Shown here one piece after another: positions 8,167 through 17,261 of a stretch of DNA of 36,115 nt. Position numbers and translations under genes: made by a program. Source of the DNA: Clostridiales bacterium 1_7_47FAA (GTDB taxonomy: Bacteria; Bacillota; Clostridia; Lachnospirales; Lachnospiraceae). A model generated the notes under the pieces. That model did no database searches. It was not told the origin of the DNA and saw only the letters and a program-made list of their open reading frames with translations. The stretch lies in contig DS990264.1 in assembly GCA_000155435.1 (NCBI GenBank), positions 208,999 to 245,113 of the forward strand, given 5' to 3'. Position 1 is the first letter of the stretch; every line of letters begins with the position of its first letter.

Positions 8167-8282
8167 TGTGGATAATGTGGATAAGTCAGTGTATAACTAT
8201 TTTTTGCCTTAAAATGGACAAACTGGGATGTGGATAACTTTGGGGGTAATGTGCATAAACTTCTGGGGATAATGTGGACAGG
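8167..8282 (-). promoter_or_regulatory. Cluster of DnaA boxes in the hpf-bioY intergenic region
   Basis: Four exact DnaA boxes (TTATNCACA on the minus strand) lie at 8167-8175, 8176-8184, 8229-8237 and 8250-8258. The first two abut directly. Single-mismatch copies occur at 8188-8196 and 8264-8272, and a weaker one at 8274-8282. All point the same way. The surrounding non-coding stretch 7951-8440 is AT-rich, most strongly around 7921-8020, and holds no gene I can support. This is the composition of an origin-like or DnaA-regulatory site, but dnaA, dnaN and rpmH are not here. Confidence 0.7.
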
Positions 8283-8440
8283 TAAAAAATCGAACACATT
8301 TTTTGTGCAATGTGCTTGGTTGACCATAAGAGGGCCGGAAAAATGGGGCTAATAATGAAAGATGGTTGTTTAAATGATAAAAAAGCAGTAGAATAATGTT
8401 GATAGCAATTGCCTGGCATTGAGACGGAGGAGAAAGACAG

Positions 8441-9040
8441 ATGAATTATGAAAGCAGGGTTATGGTACAGAGACGGGGAAAGGCAAGGGATTTAACGGTA
8501 TGCGGGCTGTTTTCAGCATTGATAGCAGTTGGCGCATTTATAAAAATTGTGATACCGGTGGGCGCGGACAGCATGAATTTCACCCTTCAGTGGTTTTTTG
8601 TGCTGCTGGCAGGACTGCTTCTGGGGTCAAAGAGGGCGTTCTTAAGTGTGTCCACCTATCTGTTGATCGGGCTTATGGGAATCCCTGTTTTTGCACGGGG
8701 AGGCGGACCGGCGTATCTGCTCCGTCCCACCTTCGGCTTTTTACTGGGGTTTGCGCTGGCAGCCTATGCCATGGGCAAAATCTGTGAATGGCTGCACTCA
8801 TCCAAACCAGGTACCTGGATATTTGCGGCATCGGTTGGGTATGTGATTTATTATGGAATGGGGATTCTTTATTTTTATTTTATAACCCACTGGATTGTGG
8901 TAACGCCCAACACGGTTGGGTGGGGAGCCATATTTGCGGTTTACTGTCTGCCCACCATGTTTCCGGACGTTGTGCTGTGTGTGCTTGCCATCATGGTGGC
9001 GGGGAGGCTGCGGCCGGTCGTGGCGCAGATACTGGGGTAA
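8441..9040 (+). CDS. bioY: BioY family biotin transporter, substrate-binding subunit
   Basis: A 199-residue integral membrane protein with about six hydrophobic segments. It carries the BioY signature region GLMGIPVFARGGGPAYLLRPTFGFLLGF. BioY is the S component of an ECF transporter and binds biotin in the cytoplasmic membrane. It can work alone or with a shared EcfA/EcfT module, none of which is encoded here. ATG 8441 follows GGAGGAG. No biotin synthesis genes or recognisable BirA operator are adjacent, so this looks like a scavenging gene standing on its own. A terminator-like hairpin follows the stop. Confidence 0.9.
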   Translation: MNYESRVMVQRRGKARDLTVCGLFSALIAVGAFIKIVIPVGADSMNFTLQWFFVLLAGLLLGSKRAFLSVSTYLLIGLMGIPVFARGGGPAYLLRPTFGFLLGFALAAYAMGKICEWLHSSKPGTWIFAASVGYVIYYGMGILYFYFITHWIVVTPNTVGWGAIFAVYCLPTMFPDVVLCVLAIMVAGRLRPVVAQILG

Positions 9041-9043
9041 TGG

Positions 9044-9090
9044 AAGAACGGGTTCCGGGAATCATGACAATGACCGGACCCGTTCTTATT
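9044..9090 (+). terminator. Probable terminator of bioY
   Basis: AAGAACGGGT-(T)-CCGG (9044-9058) pairs with CCGGACCCGTTCTT (9074-9087) with one bulged T. It is followed only by a short T-rich tail (TATTTAT), so efficiency is uncertain. Confidence 0.6.
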
Positions 9091-9208
9091 TATATGCAGG
9101 AGCGGCTGGAATCAGACCTTCTGTATGGCGTTTCAGGCTGTATATAACCCGGAAAACCCTGTAAAACCGTTGATTTTATGTCCAAAATGTTAATTTTTCA
9201 TTAACCCG

Positions 9209-9237
9209 TTGAATAAATCCTCTTCAAGTGCTACAAT
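9209..9237 (+). promoter_or_regulatory. secA promoter
   Basis: -35 TTGAAT (9209-9214), 17-bp spacer and -10 TACAAT (9232-9237). Transcription would start near 9244, leaving a leader of about 260 bases before secA. Confidence 0.75.
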
Positions 9238-9255
9238 AAGTAAGATTGTATCATA

Positions 9256-9453
9256 GGCGTAGTATTTGCAGGATTTTATGCGGAAAATCCACAATCGGAA
9301 AGCATTGTGGGAAGGTCCGGCAGGTCCACGACAGGAGAGTATCGTGGAATGTAAAGGAATAGACTGGAATCAGCGGGCAGATAATATAAGTACTGCAAGG
9401 CAGTGCCGGGTCCTGAAGGAACTGCCCTGACAGGTGATGCAGATACAGACGCT
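9256..9453 (+). ncRNA. Structured leader RNA upstream of secA (candidate raiA-type RNA)
   Basis: Distant segments close into a terminal stem: 9262-9270 (GTATTTGCA) pairs with 9438-9446 (TGCAGATAC), and 9256-9259 with 9450-9453. Inside are hairpins 9271-9277/9284-9290 (7 bp, perfect), 9291-9295/9304-9308, 9325-9331/9342-9348 (7 bp, perfect) and 9375-9380/9422-9427 (6 bp). An alternative pairing, 9399-9404/9421-9426, excludes the last, and 9392-9396/9400-9404 is also possible. No terminator follows, so the RNA is either a 5' leader of secA mRNA or processed from it. Its size, closed shape and closeness to hpf recall the raiA RNA class of Clostridia, but I cannot match a consensus by eye. The structure is seen; the identity is a guess. 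Confidence 0.55.
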
Positions 9454-9503
9454 GGTTGAAAATGATTTTCTATTATATAAGGAAGAAGTTAGGAGAGTAT
9501 ACC

Positions 9504-12077
9504 ATGAACGTAATTGAAAAGGTGTTCGGGACTCACAGTGAAAGAGAACTGAAGATGATAAGGCCGATAGTGGCAAAGATTGAAAGCATGCGCACGGATA
9601 TGATGGCCAAGTCAGATGAGGAACTGCGCGACCAGACCAGAATCCTTAAGGAGAGACTGGCTGGAGGCGAGACACTGGATGACATTTTGCCGGAGGCATT
9701 TGCCACTGTCCGTGAGGCGGCAAAAAGAACCCTGAATATGGAGCATTTCCCTGTACAGCTCATCGGCGGCATCGTGCTTCACCAGGGCCGTATTGCTGAG
9801 ATGCGTACGGGTGAAGGTAAGACGCTGGTATCCACCTGTCCTGCTTACCTGAACGCACTGAGCGGCAAGGGTGTGCAGATTGTAACGGTCAATGACTATC
9901 TGGCAAAGCGAGATGCTGAGTGGATGGGCCAGGTGCACCGTTTCCTGGGCCTGAGCGTGGGTGTGGTGCTGAATGACATGACCAGTGAACAGCGTAAGGA
10001 AGCATATGCATGTGATATCACATATGTTACCAACAATGAACTGGGATTTGACTATCTGCGTGACAACATGGCTATCTATAAGGAACAGCTGGTTCTGCGC
10101 GACCTGGATTACGCCATCATCGATGAGGTTGACTCCGTGCTGATTGATGAGGCCAGGACGCCTCTTATTATTTCAGGCCAGAGCGGCAAGTCCACCAAGC
10201 TGTATGAGGTATGCGACGTACTGGCGCGCCAGCTGGAGCGCGGGACCGTGTCCAAGGAATTTTCCAAGATTGACGCCATCATGGGTGAGGAGATTGAAGA
10301 GACCGGGGATTTTGTTGTAGATGAAAAGGATAAGGTCGTGAACCTGACCGAGCAGGGCGTTAAGAAGGTGGAGGAGTTCTTCCGCATTGAGAACCTGGCT
10401 GACCCTGAGAACCTGGAAATCCAGCATAATATCATCCTGGCCCTGCGCGCCAACAACCTGATGTTCCGCGATAAGGATTATGTTGTAAAGGATGACGAAG
10501 TTCTTATTGTTGATGAATTTACAGGACGTATCATGCCGGGACGCCGCTATTCAGACGGACTCCATCAGGCAATCGAGGCCAAGGAGCATGTGAACGTGCG
10601 CCGTGAGAGCCGTACCCTGGCTACCGTTACCTTCCAGAACTTCTTTAACAAGTATACCAAGAAGTCAGGTATGACAGGTACAGCCCTTACAGAGGAGAAG
10701 GAGTTCCGTAACATTTACGGAATGGACGTCATCGCCATACCGACCAACAGGCCGATGGTCCGTAAGGATCTGGATGATGCCGTATATAAGACCAAGAAGG
10801 AAAAGTACAAGGCAGTTGTGGATGAGGTCGCAAGGGCCCATGAAAAGGGGCAGCCTGTCCTGGTGGGTACCATTGCCATTGAGACTTCCGAACTGCTCAG
10901 CAAGATGCTGAATAAGCGCGGAATCCCCCACAAGGTGCTGAATGCCAAGTTCCATGAGCTGGAGGCTGAGATTGTAGCAGATGCAGGTATCCATGGTTCC
11001 GTAACCATTGCCACCAACATGGCAGGCCGTGGTACGGATATTAAGCTGGATGAGGAATCCAAGGAACTGGGCGGACTGAAGATCATCGGTACGGAGCGTC
11101 ATGAGTCACGCCGTATTGACAACCAGCTGCGCGGACGTTCCGGACGTCAGGGAGACCCGGGTGAGTCCAGGTTCTACCTGTCCCTTGAGGATGACCTTTT
11201 AAGGCTCTTTGGTTCTGACCGTCTCATGGCCATGTTTGAGGCAATGGGTGTGCCGGAGGGTGAGCAGATAGAGCACAAGATGCTTTCCAATGCAATTGAG
11301 AAGGCGCAGATGAAGATAGAGAGCAACAACTTCGGTATCCGTGAGCAGCTCCTTAAGTTCGACGAAGTGAACAACGAACAGCGTGAGGTCATCTACGCGG
11401 AGCGCCGTAAGGTCCTGGACGGCGACAACATGCGCGACCTTATCCTTAAGATGATTACGGATATTGTTGAGAACGCAGTGGATATGTCTGTCTCCGATGA
11501 CCAGACCCCGGATAAATGGGATCTTAAGGAACTGAACAACCTTCTTCTTCCTGTTATTCCCTTAAAGCCGGTCATCCTGAGCGAAGACCAGAAGAAGTCC
11601 ATGAAGAAGAACGAGTTAAAGCACAACCTTAAGGAAGAGGCCATCAAGCTTTACGAGACAAAGGAAGCTGAATTCCCTGAGCCTGAGCAGATCCGTGAGA
11701 TTGAGCGCGTTGTACTTCTTAAGGTCATTGACAACAAGTGGATGGCCCATCTGGATGATATGGATGCACTGCGTGAGGGTATCGGCCTTCAGGCATACGG
11801 CCAGAGGGATCCGGTCGTGGAATATAAGATGCAGGGCTATGAGATGTACGAGGCCATGATGGCTGCCGTGCAGGAGGAGACCGTGCGTATCCTGTTCCAC
11901 ATCAGGGTTGAGCAGAAGGTGGAGCGTGAGCCGGCTGCCAAGGTAACAGGCACCAACAAGGATACCTCCCTTGCCAGCGCGCCGAAGAAGCGGGCGGAGC
12001 AGAAGGTTTATCCGAACGATCCATGCCCATGTGGTTCCGGTAAGAAGTATAAGCAGTGCCACGGAAGGATTAAATAA
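9504..12077 (+). CDS. secA: Preprotein translocase ATPase SecA
   Basis: An 857-residue motor that drives unfolded preproteins through SecYEG at the cytoplasmic membrane. It shows Walker A MRTGEGKT (100-107), the DEAD-like [20 protein letters not shown], the second nucleotide-binding domain with [12 protein letters not shown] and [13 protein letters not shown], the helical scaffold/wing, and a C-terminal zinc motif [13 protein letters not shown] that contacts SecB or ribosomes. Full length for the family. ATG 9504 follows AGGAGAG at 9491-9497; the longer reading from 9456 has no ribosome site and would run through the leader. It is transcribed from the promoter at 9209-9237 behind a structured leader. 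prfB follows 67 bp downstream, the common secA-prfB order of Firmicutes. Confidence 0.97.
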   Translation: MNVIEKVFGTHSERELKMIRPIVAKIESMRTDMMAKSDEELRDQTRILKERLAGGETLDDILPEAFATVREAAKRTLNMEHFPVQLIGGIVLHQGRIAEMRTGEGKTLVSTCPAYLNALSGKGVQIVTVNDYLAKRDAEWMGQVHRFLGLSVGVVLNDMTSEQRKEAYACDITYVTNNELGFDYLRDNMAIYKEQLVLRDLDYAIIDEVDSVLIDEARTPLIISGQSGKSTKLYEVCDVLARQLERGTVSKEFSKIDAIMGEEIEETGDFVVDEKDKVVNLTEQGVKKVEEFFRIENLADPENLEIQHNIILALRANNLMFRDKDYVVKDDEVLIVDEFTGRIMPGRRYSDGLHQAIEAKEHVNVRRESRTLATVTFQNFFNKYTKKSGMTGTALTEEKEFRNIYGMDVIAIPTNRPMVRKDLDDAVYKTKKEKYKAVVDEVARAHEKGQPVLVGTIAIETSELLSKMLNKRGIPHKVLNAKFHELEAEIVADAGIHGSVTIATNMAGRGTDIKLDEESKELGGLKIIGTERHESRRIDNQLRGRSGRQGDPGESRFYLSLEDDLLRLFGSDRLMAMFEAMGVPEGEQIEHKMLSNAIEKAQMKIESNNFGIREQLLKFDEVNNEQREVIYAERRKVLDGDNMRDLILKMITDIVENAVDMSVSDDQTPDKWDLKELNNLLLPVIPLKPVILSEDQKKSMKKNELKHNLKEEAIKLYETKEAEFPEPEQIREIERVVLLKVIDNKWMAHLDDMDALREGIGLQAYGQRDPVVEYKMQGYEMYEAMMAAVQEETVRILFHIRVEQKVEREPAAKVTGTNKDTSLASAPKKRAEQKVYPNDPCPCGSGKKYKQCHGRIK

Positions 12078-12144
12078 TTAATTGCAATATAAGGCCGGCA
12101 TGCACAAGGCCGAGAGAAAATATAAAATGGAAGCGGGTGAAGCT

Positions 12145-13282
12145 GTGGTAGAGTTAGATAATTTTAAATATACGTTATCAACGTATGACAAACCATTAGT
12201 GGAAGTGAGGGATTCACTTTGACCTGGATAACAAGGTCAGACGAATCGATGAATTAGATAAATCCATGGAAGAGCCGGGATTCTGGGATAACCCTGAGAA
12301 GTCCACAAGGATGGTCAGGGAAGCCAAGAACCTGAAGGATGAAGTGGAGACGTTCCGGGAACTGGAACAGGAATATGAGGATATCCAGGTCATGATCCAG
12401 ATGGGATATGAGGAAAATGACGCCTCCCTGATTCCGGAGATTGAAGAGATGCTGGGCCATTTTTCCGATACCCTTGAGAAGATGCGCATGAAGCTACTTC
12501 TGTCCGGTGAATATGACAGCAACAATGCCATACTGCGCCTGAACGCGGGGGCAGGCGGCACAGAGTCCTGTGACTGGTGCAGCATGCTTTACCGCATGTA
12601 CTGCCGCTGGGCAGAGAAAAAGGGATTCAAGACAGAGGTACTGGATTTCCTGGACGGGGATGAAGCCGGTATCAAGTCTGTTACAGTGCAGATTAATGGG
12701 GAAAATGCCTACGGTTACCTGCGCTCTGAACACGGTGTGCACCGTCTGGTCCGCATATCGCCCTTTAACGCTGCGGGAAAGCGCCAGACCTCCTTTGTGT
12801 CCTGCGATATCATGCCGGACATCCAGGAAGACATTGACATAGAGATTAACCCGGATGACATCCGTATTGACACCTACCGTTCCAGCGGTGCAGGCGGACA
12901 GCATATCAACAAAACCTCATCCGCCATCCGTATCACCCATTTCCCCAGCGGAACCGTGGTTACCTGCCAGAATGAGCGGTCCCAGTTCCAGAACAAGGAT
13001 AAGGCCATGCAGATGCTTAAGTCCAAGCTGTTCCTGCTTAAGCAGGAGGAGCAGGCTGCCAAGGCTGCCGGTATCCGGGGAGATGTAAAGGACAATGGAT
13101 GGGGAAGCCAGATTCGCTCCTATGTGCTCCAGCCGTATACCATGGTCAAAGACCACCGGACCGGCGAGGAGAGCGGCAATGTGGATGCGGTGTTGGACGG
13201 AAATATTGATTCATTTATCAGTGCATATCTGCGGTGGATGAGTTTGGGATGCCCGGATAAGAATGCGGCGACAGAGGATTAA
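12145..13282 (+). CDS. prfB: Peptide chain release factor 2, made by programmed +1 frameshift
   Basis: RF2 releases finished proteins at UGA and UAA codons. Translation starts at GTG 12145 (MVELDNFKY...), reads 25 codons to CTT, meets in-frame TGA at 12220-12222, shifts +1 to GAC (12221) and continues to 13282, giving 378 residues. Landmarks are the SPF tripeptide in VRISPFNAAGK, which reads UGA/UAA, and the catalytic GGQ (about 250-252) in SSGAGGQHINKTSSAIR. Reading only from ATG 12266 would lose the N-terminus. The start is weakly supported by GGGTGA just upstream; an ATG at 12128 in the same frame has no better site. Autoregulation through the frameshift is well established for this family. 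Confidence 0.93.
12207..12223 (+). promoter_or_regulatory. prfB programmed frameshift site
   Basis: A Shine-Dalgarno-like GAGGG (12207-12211) lies five bases before CTT-TGA-C (12217-12223). This is the canonical arrangement: low RF2 slows termination at TGA, the tRNA slips from CTT to TTT, and full RF2 is made. Confidence 0.93.
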
Positions 13283-13301
13283 TGGATTAGGAATAATCAT
13301 G

Positions 13302-13341
13302 AACAGGCCTGGAATATGGAAGGATCCGGGCCTGTTTTTTT
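13302..13341 (+). terminator. Intrinsic terminator after prfB
   Basis: A 10-bp stem (13303-13312 with 13326-13335, one G-U) is followed by a run of seven Ts (13335-13341). There is no T run on the other strand, so it serves secA-prfB only. Confidence 0.9.
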
Positions 13342-13345
13342 GTGC

Positions 13346-13879
13346 TTATCCCATCAGAATGCCTAAGAATGCGGCCAGAAGTATGGTGTGGGGAATGGAG
13401 AACTTTCGTTTGAACAGGCAGTATCCCGTGATAAGGGAGATGATGACCAGATTCCAGCATATGGAAGAATGCTCCCAGAACACGGACTGTCCCATGGTTA
13501 TGGCAGTAGCCATGAGCATGCCCAGGCATATGGGGCGGATTCCCTTTAACAGTGTATTAAGGGTCATATTATTCTGGAATTTGTGGATAAAGTGGGCTGC
13601 CATGAGACATAAGGTCAGGGAGGGCATCATGGTACCCAGGGTGGCACAAAGCGCGCCCGGTATCCCTCCGCTTCGCAGCCCCACAAAGGTGGCACAGTTG
13701 ATTCCAAGGGAACCGGGAGTCATCTCTGCAATTGCAACGATGTCCAGCACTTCCTCTGTGGTCATCCACCCGAATTTAACCACTTCTTCATTGATGATGG
13801 GAATCATGGTCATGCCGCCAAAACTCAGGAAGCCGATTTTCATGAAGGATAAGAACAGATTAAGATAGAGAATTGTCAC
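13346..13879 (-). CDS. chrA: Chromate transporter ChrA, C-terminal-type half
   Basis: A 177-residue membrane protein of the CHR family (Pfam Chromate_transp). It has the conserved opening FMKIGFLSFGGMTMIPIINEEVV and the later MTPGSLGINCATFVGLRSGG motif, with about five hydrophobic segments. Short CHR proteins work as pairs of homologous halves, and this gene overlaps its partner by 20 bp, so the two are coupled. GTG 13879 follows AAGGGGGCG. Chromate efflux is the reference activity, but many gut anaerobes carry these pairs with no known chromate exposure, so the natural substrate may be another oxyanion. Confidence 0.88.
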   Translation of the reverse strand: MTILYLNLFLSFMKIGFLSFGGMTMIPIINEEVVKFGWMTTEEVLDIVAIAEMTPGSLGINCATFVGLRSGGIPGALCATLGTMMPSLTLCLMAAHFIHKFQNNMTLNTLLKGIRPICLGMLMATAITMGQSVFWEHSSICWNLVIISLITGYCLFKRKFSIPHTILLAAFLGILMG

Positions 13880-14423
13880 CGCCCCCTTTCCGCTGAATCA
13901 CAAAGCCGATAAAGGCTCCAAGAACAATGACAATGGTTTTGGGAACCTGGGTAAAGGCGCATATAAGAAGGGCTGCGGCTGCCAGGAGCCACTGAAGCTT
14001 AAGGGTTACGGCCCGGGATTTCAGTTTCCAGGCAGCCAGAAGGATGATGGGGATTACGGCGCTTCGGATTCCATTTAATATCCGTACCACAAACGGGTTG
14101 TTTTTGATGGAATCGTAAAACAGGGCTACAAGGGCTATGACCAGAATAGCAGGCGAGACAAGGCCGAAGGCCGCAGCCACCGCCCCGGGGAAGCCTCCCA
14201 TGGCATAGCCTGAAAGGATGGAGAAATTGACCACCATGATTCCGGGAAAGGTACGGGCCAGGGACATATAATCCATAATCTGCTCTTCGCCCATCCATTT
14301 GCGTTTTTCCACAAACTCTTCCTGGACCTGGGTGATGATGCTCCAGCCCCCGCCAAAGGTGAGGGCTCCTATTTTAAACATGATAAGGTAGATGGTCCAT
14401 AGTTTTTTACAATCCTGTTTCAT
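13860..14423 (-). CDS. chrA: Chromate transporter ChrA, N-terminal-type half
   Basis: A 187-residue homologue of the next gene downstream, with the CHR opening FKIGALTFGGGWSIITQVQEEFV and ARTFPGIMVVNFSILSGYAMGG, plus about five or six membrane segments. It should pair with the 13346-13879 product in the membrane as a two-part CHR transporter. The start at ATG 14423 (MKQDCKK) is chosen because AAAGGAG lies nine bases ahead; a TTG at 14432 would abut that site. It begins 40 bp after the helicase gene on the same strand, so it may be the tail of a longer minus-strand operon. Confidence 0.88.
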   Translation of the reverse strand: MKQDCKKLWTIYLIMFKIGALTFGGGWSIITQVQEEFVEKRKWMGEEQIMDYMSLARTFPGIMVVNFSILSGYAMGGFPGAVAAAFGLVSPAILVIALVALFYDSIKNNPFVVRILNGIRSAVIPIILLAAWKLKSRAVTLKLQWLLAAAALLICAFTQVPKTIVIVLGAFIGFVIQRKGGGDNSLS

Positions 14424-14463
14424 GGATAACAACTCCTTTCATTAAAGGAAGTTTCCTGGTATC

Positions 14464-16506
14464 CTAGTCATCCAAAAGGCTGCTCCAGTCCGGGGTACCC
14501 AGAAGATAAAGTTCGTGAAGCGCCCTGGTGGCAGCCACATACAGAAGATTGGCGTGCCGGGGGTCAGATGGGTAGTGTTCTTTGTCCGGTTCCCAGAGAA
14601 TCACCACATCAAATTCCAGGCCTTTGGAGAGCATGACCGGCAGTACAAGGACACCGTTGGAAAAACCTTCCTCCTCATCTGCAGGAAGGATGCCTTGTTT
14701 TTGAAGCGCTGACTTCACCTGGACTGTTTGTTTCTGGCTGAGGCAGATGACAGCAATGGTATGGTAACCTTGTTCAAGGGCCTTGCGGATCAGGGCTGCA
14801 CATTGTACGGGCAGCTGTTCTTTTCGGTCCGTTATCCAGACAGCTTCCATGCCGTGGCGGATGACCGGCTGGATGGCATAATCTTTTGCGGCTGTTTTCT
14901 TCAGAATCCGGGAAGCCAGCCTGGAAATCTCAATGGTATTCCGGTAACTCTTTAAGAGCAGATGAAACGAATCTTTTTCGCCGTTCAGGAAGATTTCCTT
15001 CATGGTATCCCAGCTGTTTAAACCGGTGTCATAATTAATGTTCTGGGAAATGTCGCCTGTCAGGACGAAGCGGCAGTTATCCAGGGACTTTGCCAGCACA
15101 TAATACAGGGATTCCCCAAAATCCTGGGCTTCATCTATCAGTATCAGCCGGTACTGGTCAAAGTCCTTTTTTGCTGCAAGGCGCCGGTAGAGGTAAACCA
15201 GGGCAGCCAGGTCATAGATATCGAAGCAGTTCTGGGCGATGGAGTCCAGGGTTTCTGAAAACATTTCCCCATCCTTCCTGTATTGGATTAAAAAGTCCGT
15301 GTATAGGTCTGTGATGGAAGGGCACTGATCCAGGGGACTCCAGAAATTCCGGTATTGGCCTTTCTTTTTCTTCAGTAATTCCCTGTCATCCATGAGTATG
15401 GATTCCAGCTGGGAGAGGATCCGGCTGTTGATAAGGGCAGCAATCTGGGCCACTGATTTGGTGGGGTTCAGTTCAATGGTACCTGCCTGGTTGGTATCGG
15501 AAAGCAGCATCCCCAGCTGGCAGTCGGAGATGGTGGCAGGAGACAGCAGACGGGCCCGGATGGAATCGATATATGTGGAAAGGGCCTGGATGAACGGAAT
15601 CCTGCTTTTTTTGATGCAGTCTTTTCCCGGCGGCACAAGACGGTATTTCTTTTTCCAGTTCCGGTCCAGAAGGCTGGTCAGGAGATCCTCCATGGTCCAG
15701 GCCTGGATATGGTCCACATCCAGTTCCGGAAGTCCGCTGGCTATGTAAGACAGCAGCATTTTGCTTCCTCCTATGATACAGCACTCTTCAGGATGGATAT
15801 ATCTATTGTAATTATACAGCACATAGGACAGATGATGCAAGATGACCGTTGTTTTACCGCTGCCCGCAACCCCCTGAATCAGCATGTTCTTAAAAGGAGG
15901 CTGTCGGATGATAAGATTCTGTTCCCTCTGTATGGTTGCAATGATATCGTCCAGGGCAGCTTCCTTGTTACGGGAAAGGTAGGATACCAGAAGCTGGTCA
16001 TTGGATGCAATATCGTTGTCATAGTAACCAAGAAGCTGCCCGCCGGATACGTTGTAAGTACGCTTTAGGTAAAGATTGATGGGAACCTGGTCTGCCCCCG
16101 GTACATTGTAGGAACCTTCCCCTGGCTCATTTTCATAGTATACGGAAGCAGCAGGAGCGCGCCAGTCAACAATCAGTATGTTCTGCTGCCTGGCGATTCC
16201 GTTCTTGCCTATGTATAGGGTTTCGTAGGACTGTTCATGCAGGTCATCGTAATCGATTCTGCCAAAGTAGGGTTTGTCCATGGCTGCCTCGTGCTTTTTT
16301 AGGGAGCGGTTTAACTGTTCCAGCTGGTTTTGGCTGACCATGAGAAGATTGCGGGATTCTTTTGTATCCTTGTCCGGCAGACGCCCCAGCTGGTTTATCC
16401 GCTCCTTTAACTGGCTGATTTGTAAGGCAAGGGAAGTCCTGTTTTCATGGATAAGCTGAAGGGTGGACTGAAAATGCCTTTCCTCGTCGATATTCTTATA
16501 ATTCAT
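14464..16506 (-). CDS. helD: UvrD/Rep-like helicase of the HelD group
   Basis: A 680-residue superfamily 1 motor. It starts with an antiparallel coiled-coil arm (about 1-75), then IDYDDL.EQ.YETLYIGKNGI typical of HelD, Walker A GVAGSGKTTV (near 214), the Walker B region LILIDEAQDFG, and C-terminal motifs including KGLEFDVVIL and YVAATRALHELYLLG. HelD proteins of Firmicutes act on RNA polymerase, using the arm to recycle stalled or DNA-bound enzyme, and only distantly resemble true DNA helicase IV. ATG 16506 follows AGAGGT. The gene lies 21 bp after the 16528-17205 gene. Confidence 0.88.
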   Translation of the reverse strand: MNYKNIDEERHFQSTLQLIHENRTSLALQISQLKERINQLGRLPDKDTKESRNLLMVSQNQLEQLNRSLKKHEAAMDKPYFGRIDYDDLHEQSYETLYIGKNGIARQQNILIVDWRAPAASVYYENEPGEGSYNVPGADQVPINLYLKRTYNVSGGQLLGYYDNDIASNDQLLVSYLSRNKEAALDDIIATIQREQNLIIRQPPFKNMLIQGVAGSGKTTVILHHLSYVLYNYNRYIHPEECCIIGGSKMLLSYIASGLPELDVDHIQAWTMEDLLTSLLDRNWKKKYRLVPPGKDCIKKSRIPFIQALSTYIDSIRARLLSPATISDCQLGMLLSDTNQAGTIELNPTKSVAQIAALINSRILSQLESILMDDRELLKKKKGQYRNFWSPLDQCPSITDLYTDFLIQYRKDGEMFSETLDSIAQNCFDIYDLAALVYLYRRLAAKKDFDQYRLILIDEAQDFGESLYYVLAKSLDNCRFVLTGDISQNINYDTGLNSWDTMKEIFLNGEKDSFHLLLKSYRNTIEISRLASRILKKTAAKDYAIQPVIRHGMEAVWITDRKEQLPVQCAALIRKALEQGYHTIAVICLSQKQTVQVKSALQKQGILPADEEEGFSNGVLVLPVMLSKGLEFDVVILWEPDKEHYPSDPRHANLLYVAATRALHELYLLGTPDWSSLLDD

Positions 16507-16527
16507 AGATGACCTCTGTGCTGATTT

Positions 16528-17205
16528 TTATTTTTCTGCCGTGATGCAGCCGGGACAGCCATTGCCTTCAGGACAGCCCTTATCTTCGGTACCGCCCATC
16601 AGTGAGGCGCAGCGCCGTGTATTGAAGATACCGCAGGTGCATGGTTTCCCAATGATGACCGAGCCTTCCTCCGGCGTGATGGTTCCCTTTTTTACTTTTT
16701 CAGCCACGGATTGTACCAGTGGGGCGCCAATCAGGGAGTGACCGCACATGGTGATGATTTTAAGGGTATCCTCATCCGGGAGCAATTCTTTTTTTCCGTA
16801 GATGCCCAGGGACAGGGTGGCGGTGTGTGGGGTAAGCCCGATTTCATCACAGATCTTGCTGACTTCCTCAATCAGGCCGCTGACCACGATGGAGATACCA
16901 AGATCCGCATCTTTTAGTTTGGTAAGGACTCCTTTTACTGATTCCCGGTCCGAGAATGAGATGATGATTCCATAGGCATGGTCCAGGGTCTTCTTATATT
17001 CCTCCGGCTTCAGGCCATTGATAAAGCTTTTGCCGGCATGACTGGAACCGTAATTAACATAATTTTCAGAGAGATAGATATCCAGTATTTTCCTGAGCTT
17101 ATCTCCGGGATTGTCCCGGTTGACGCCCCGGGCGCAACGTGCATACATGCAGAAATCATTTTTAAGATCTTCTTTGGTGCCGTATCTGTGTAAGGAATGA
17201 CTCAT
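16528..17205 (-). CDS. Cys-rich protein of unknown function
   Basis: A 225-residue soluble protein I do not recognise. Cysteines sit at both ends: C19 and C24 in DFCMYARCARG, and six near the C-terminus (C189, C191, C199, C211, C217, C220) in KPCTCG, RRCASL and CPEGNGCPGC. This pattern suggests one or two Fe-S or zinc sites. The middle (about 70-185) looks like a regular alpha/beta fold with IIISFSDRES and LGISIVVSGLIEE. The start has GGAGG upstream. It follows the ferredoxin-domain gene by 56 bp and is probably cotranscribed, so the two may act together in electron transfer or sensing for the divergent tricarboxylate cluster. That role is inference only. Confidence 0.6.
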   Translation of the reverse strand: MSHSLHRYGTKEDLKNDFCMYARCARGVNRDNPGDKLRKILDIYLSENYVNYGSSHAGKSFINGLKPEEYKKTLDHAYGIIISFSDRESVKGVLTKLKDADLGISIVVSGLIEEVSKICDEIGLTPHTATLSLGIYGKKELLPDEDTLKIITMCGHSLIGAPLVQSVAEKVKKGTITPEEGSVIIGKPCTCGIFNTRRCASLMGGTEDKGCPEGNGCPGCITAEK

Positions 17206-17261
17206 GATTAAAACCTCCTGTTTTTTTCATATATTAAAGATAGGATGCGTGAATGGATTAT

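Noticed and set aside
8167-8282. Calling this region oriC outright
   Set aside because: dnaA, dnaN and rpmH are absent, gene orientations on either side do not diverge cleanly, and no clear unwinding element with DnaA-trio could be identified by eye.
8127-8327. Minus-strand frame with repeated PHYPQVY-like phrases
   Set aside because: The repetition comes from the DnaA-box motifs being translated; there is no ribosome site and no conserved family.
9256-9453. T-box, SRP RNA or RNase P RNA in the secA leader
   Set aside because: None of the hallmark sequences (T-box AGGGTGG, SRP GGAAGGAAGCAG, RNase P GAGGAAAGTCC) is present.
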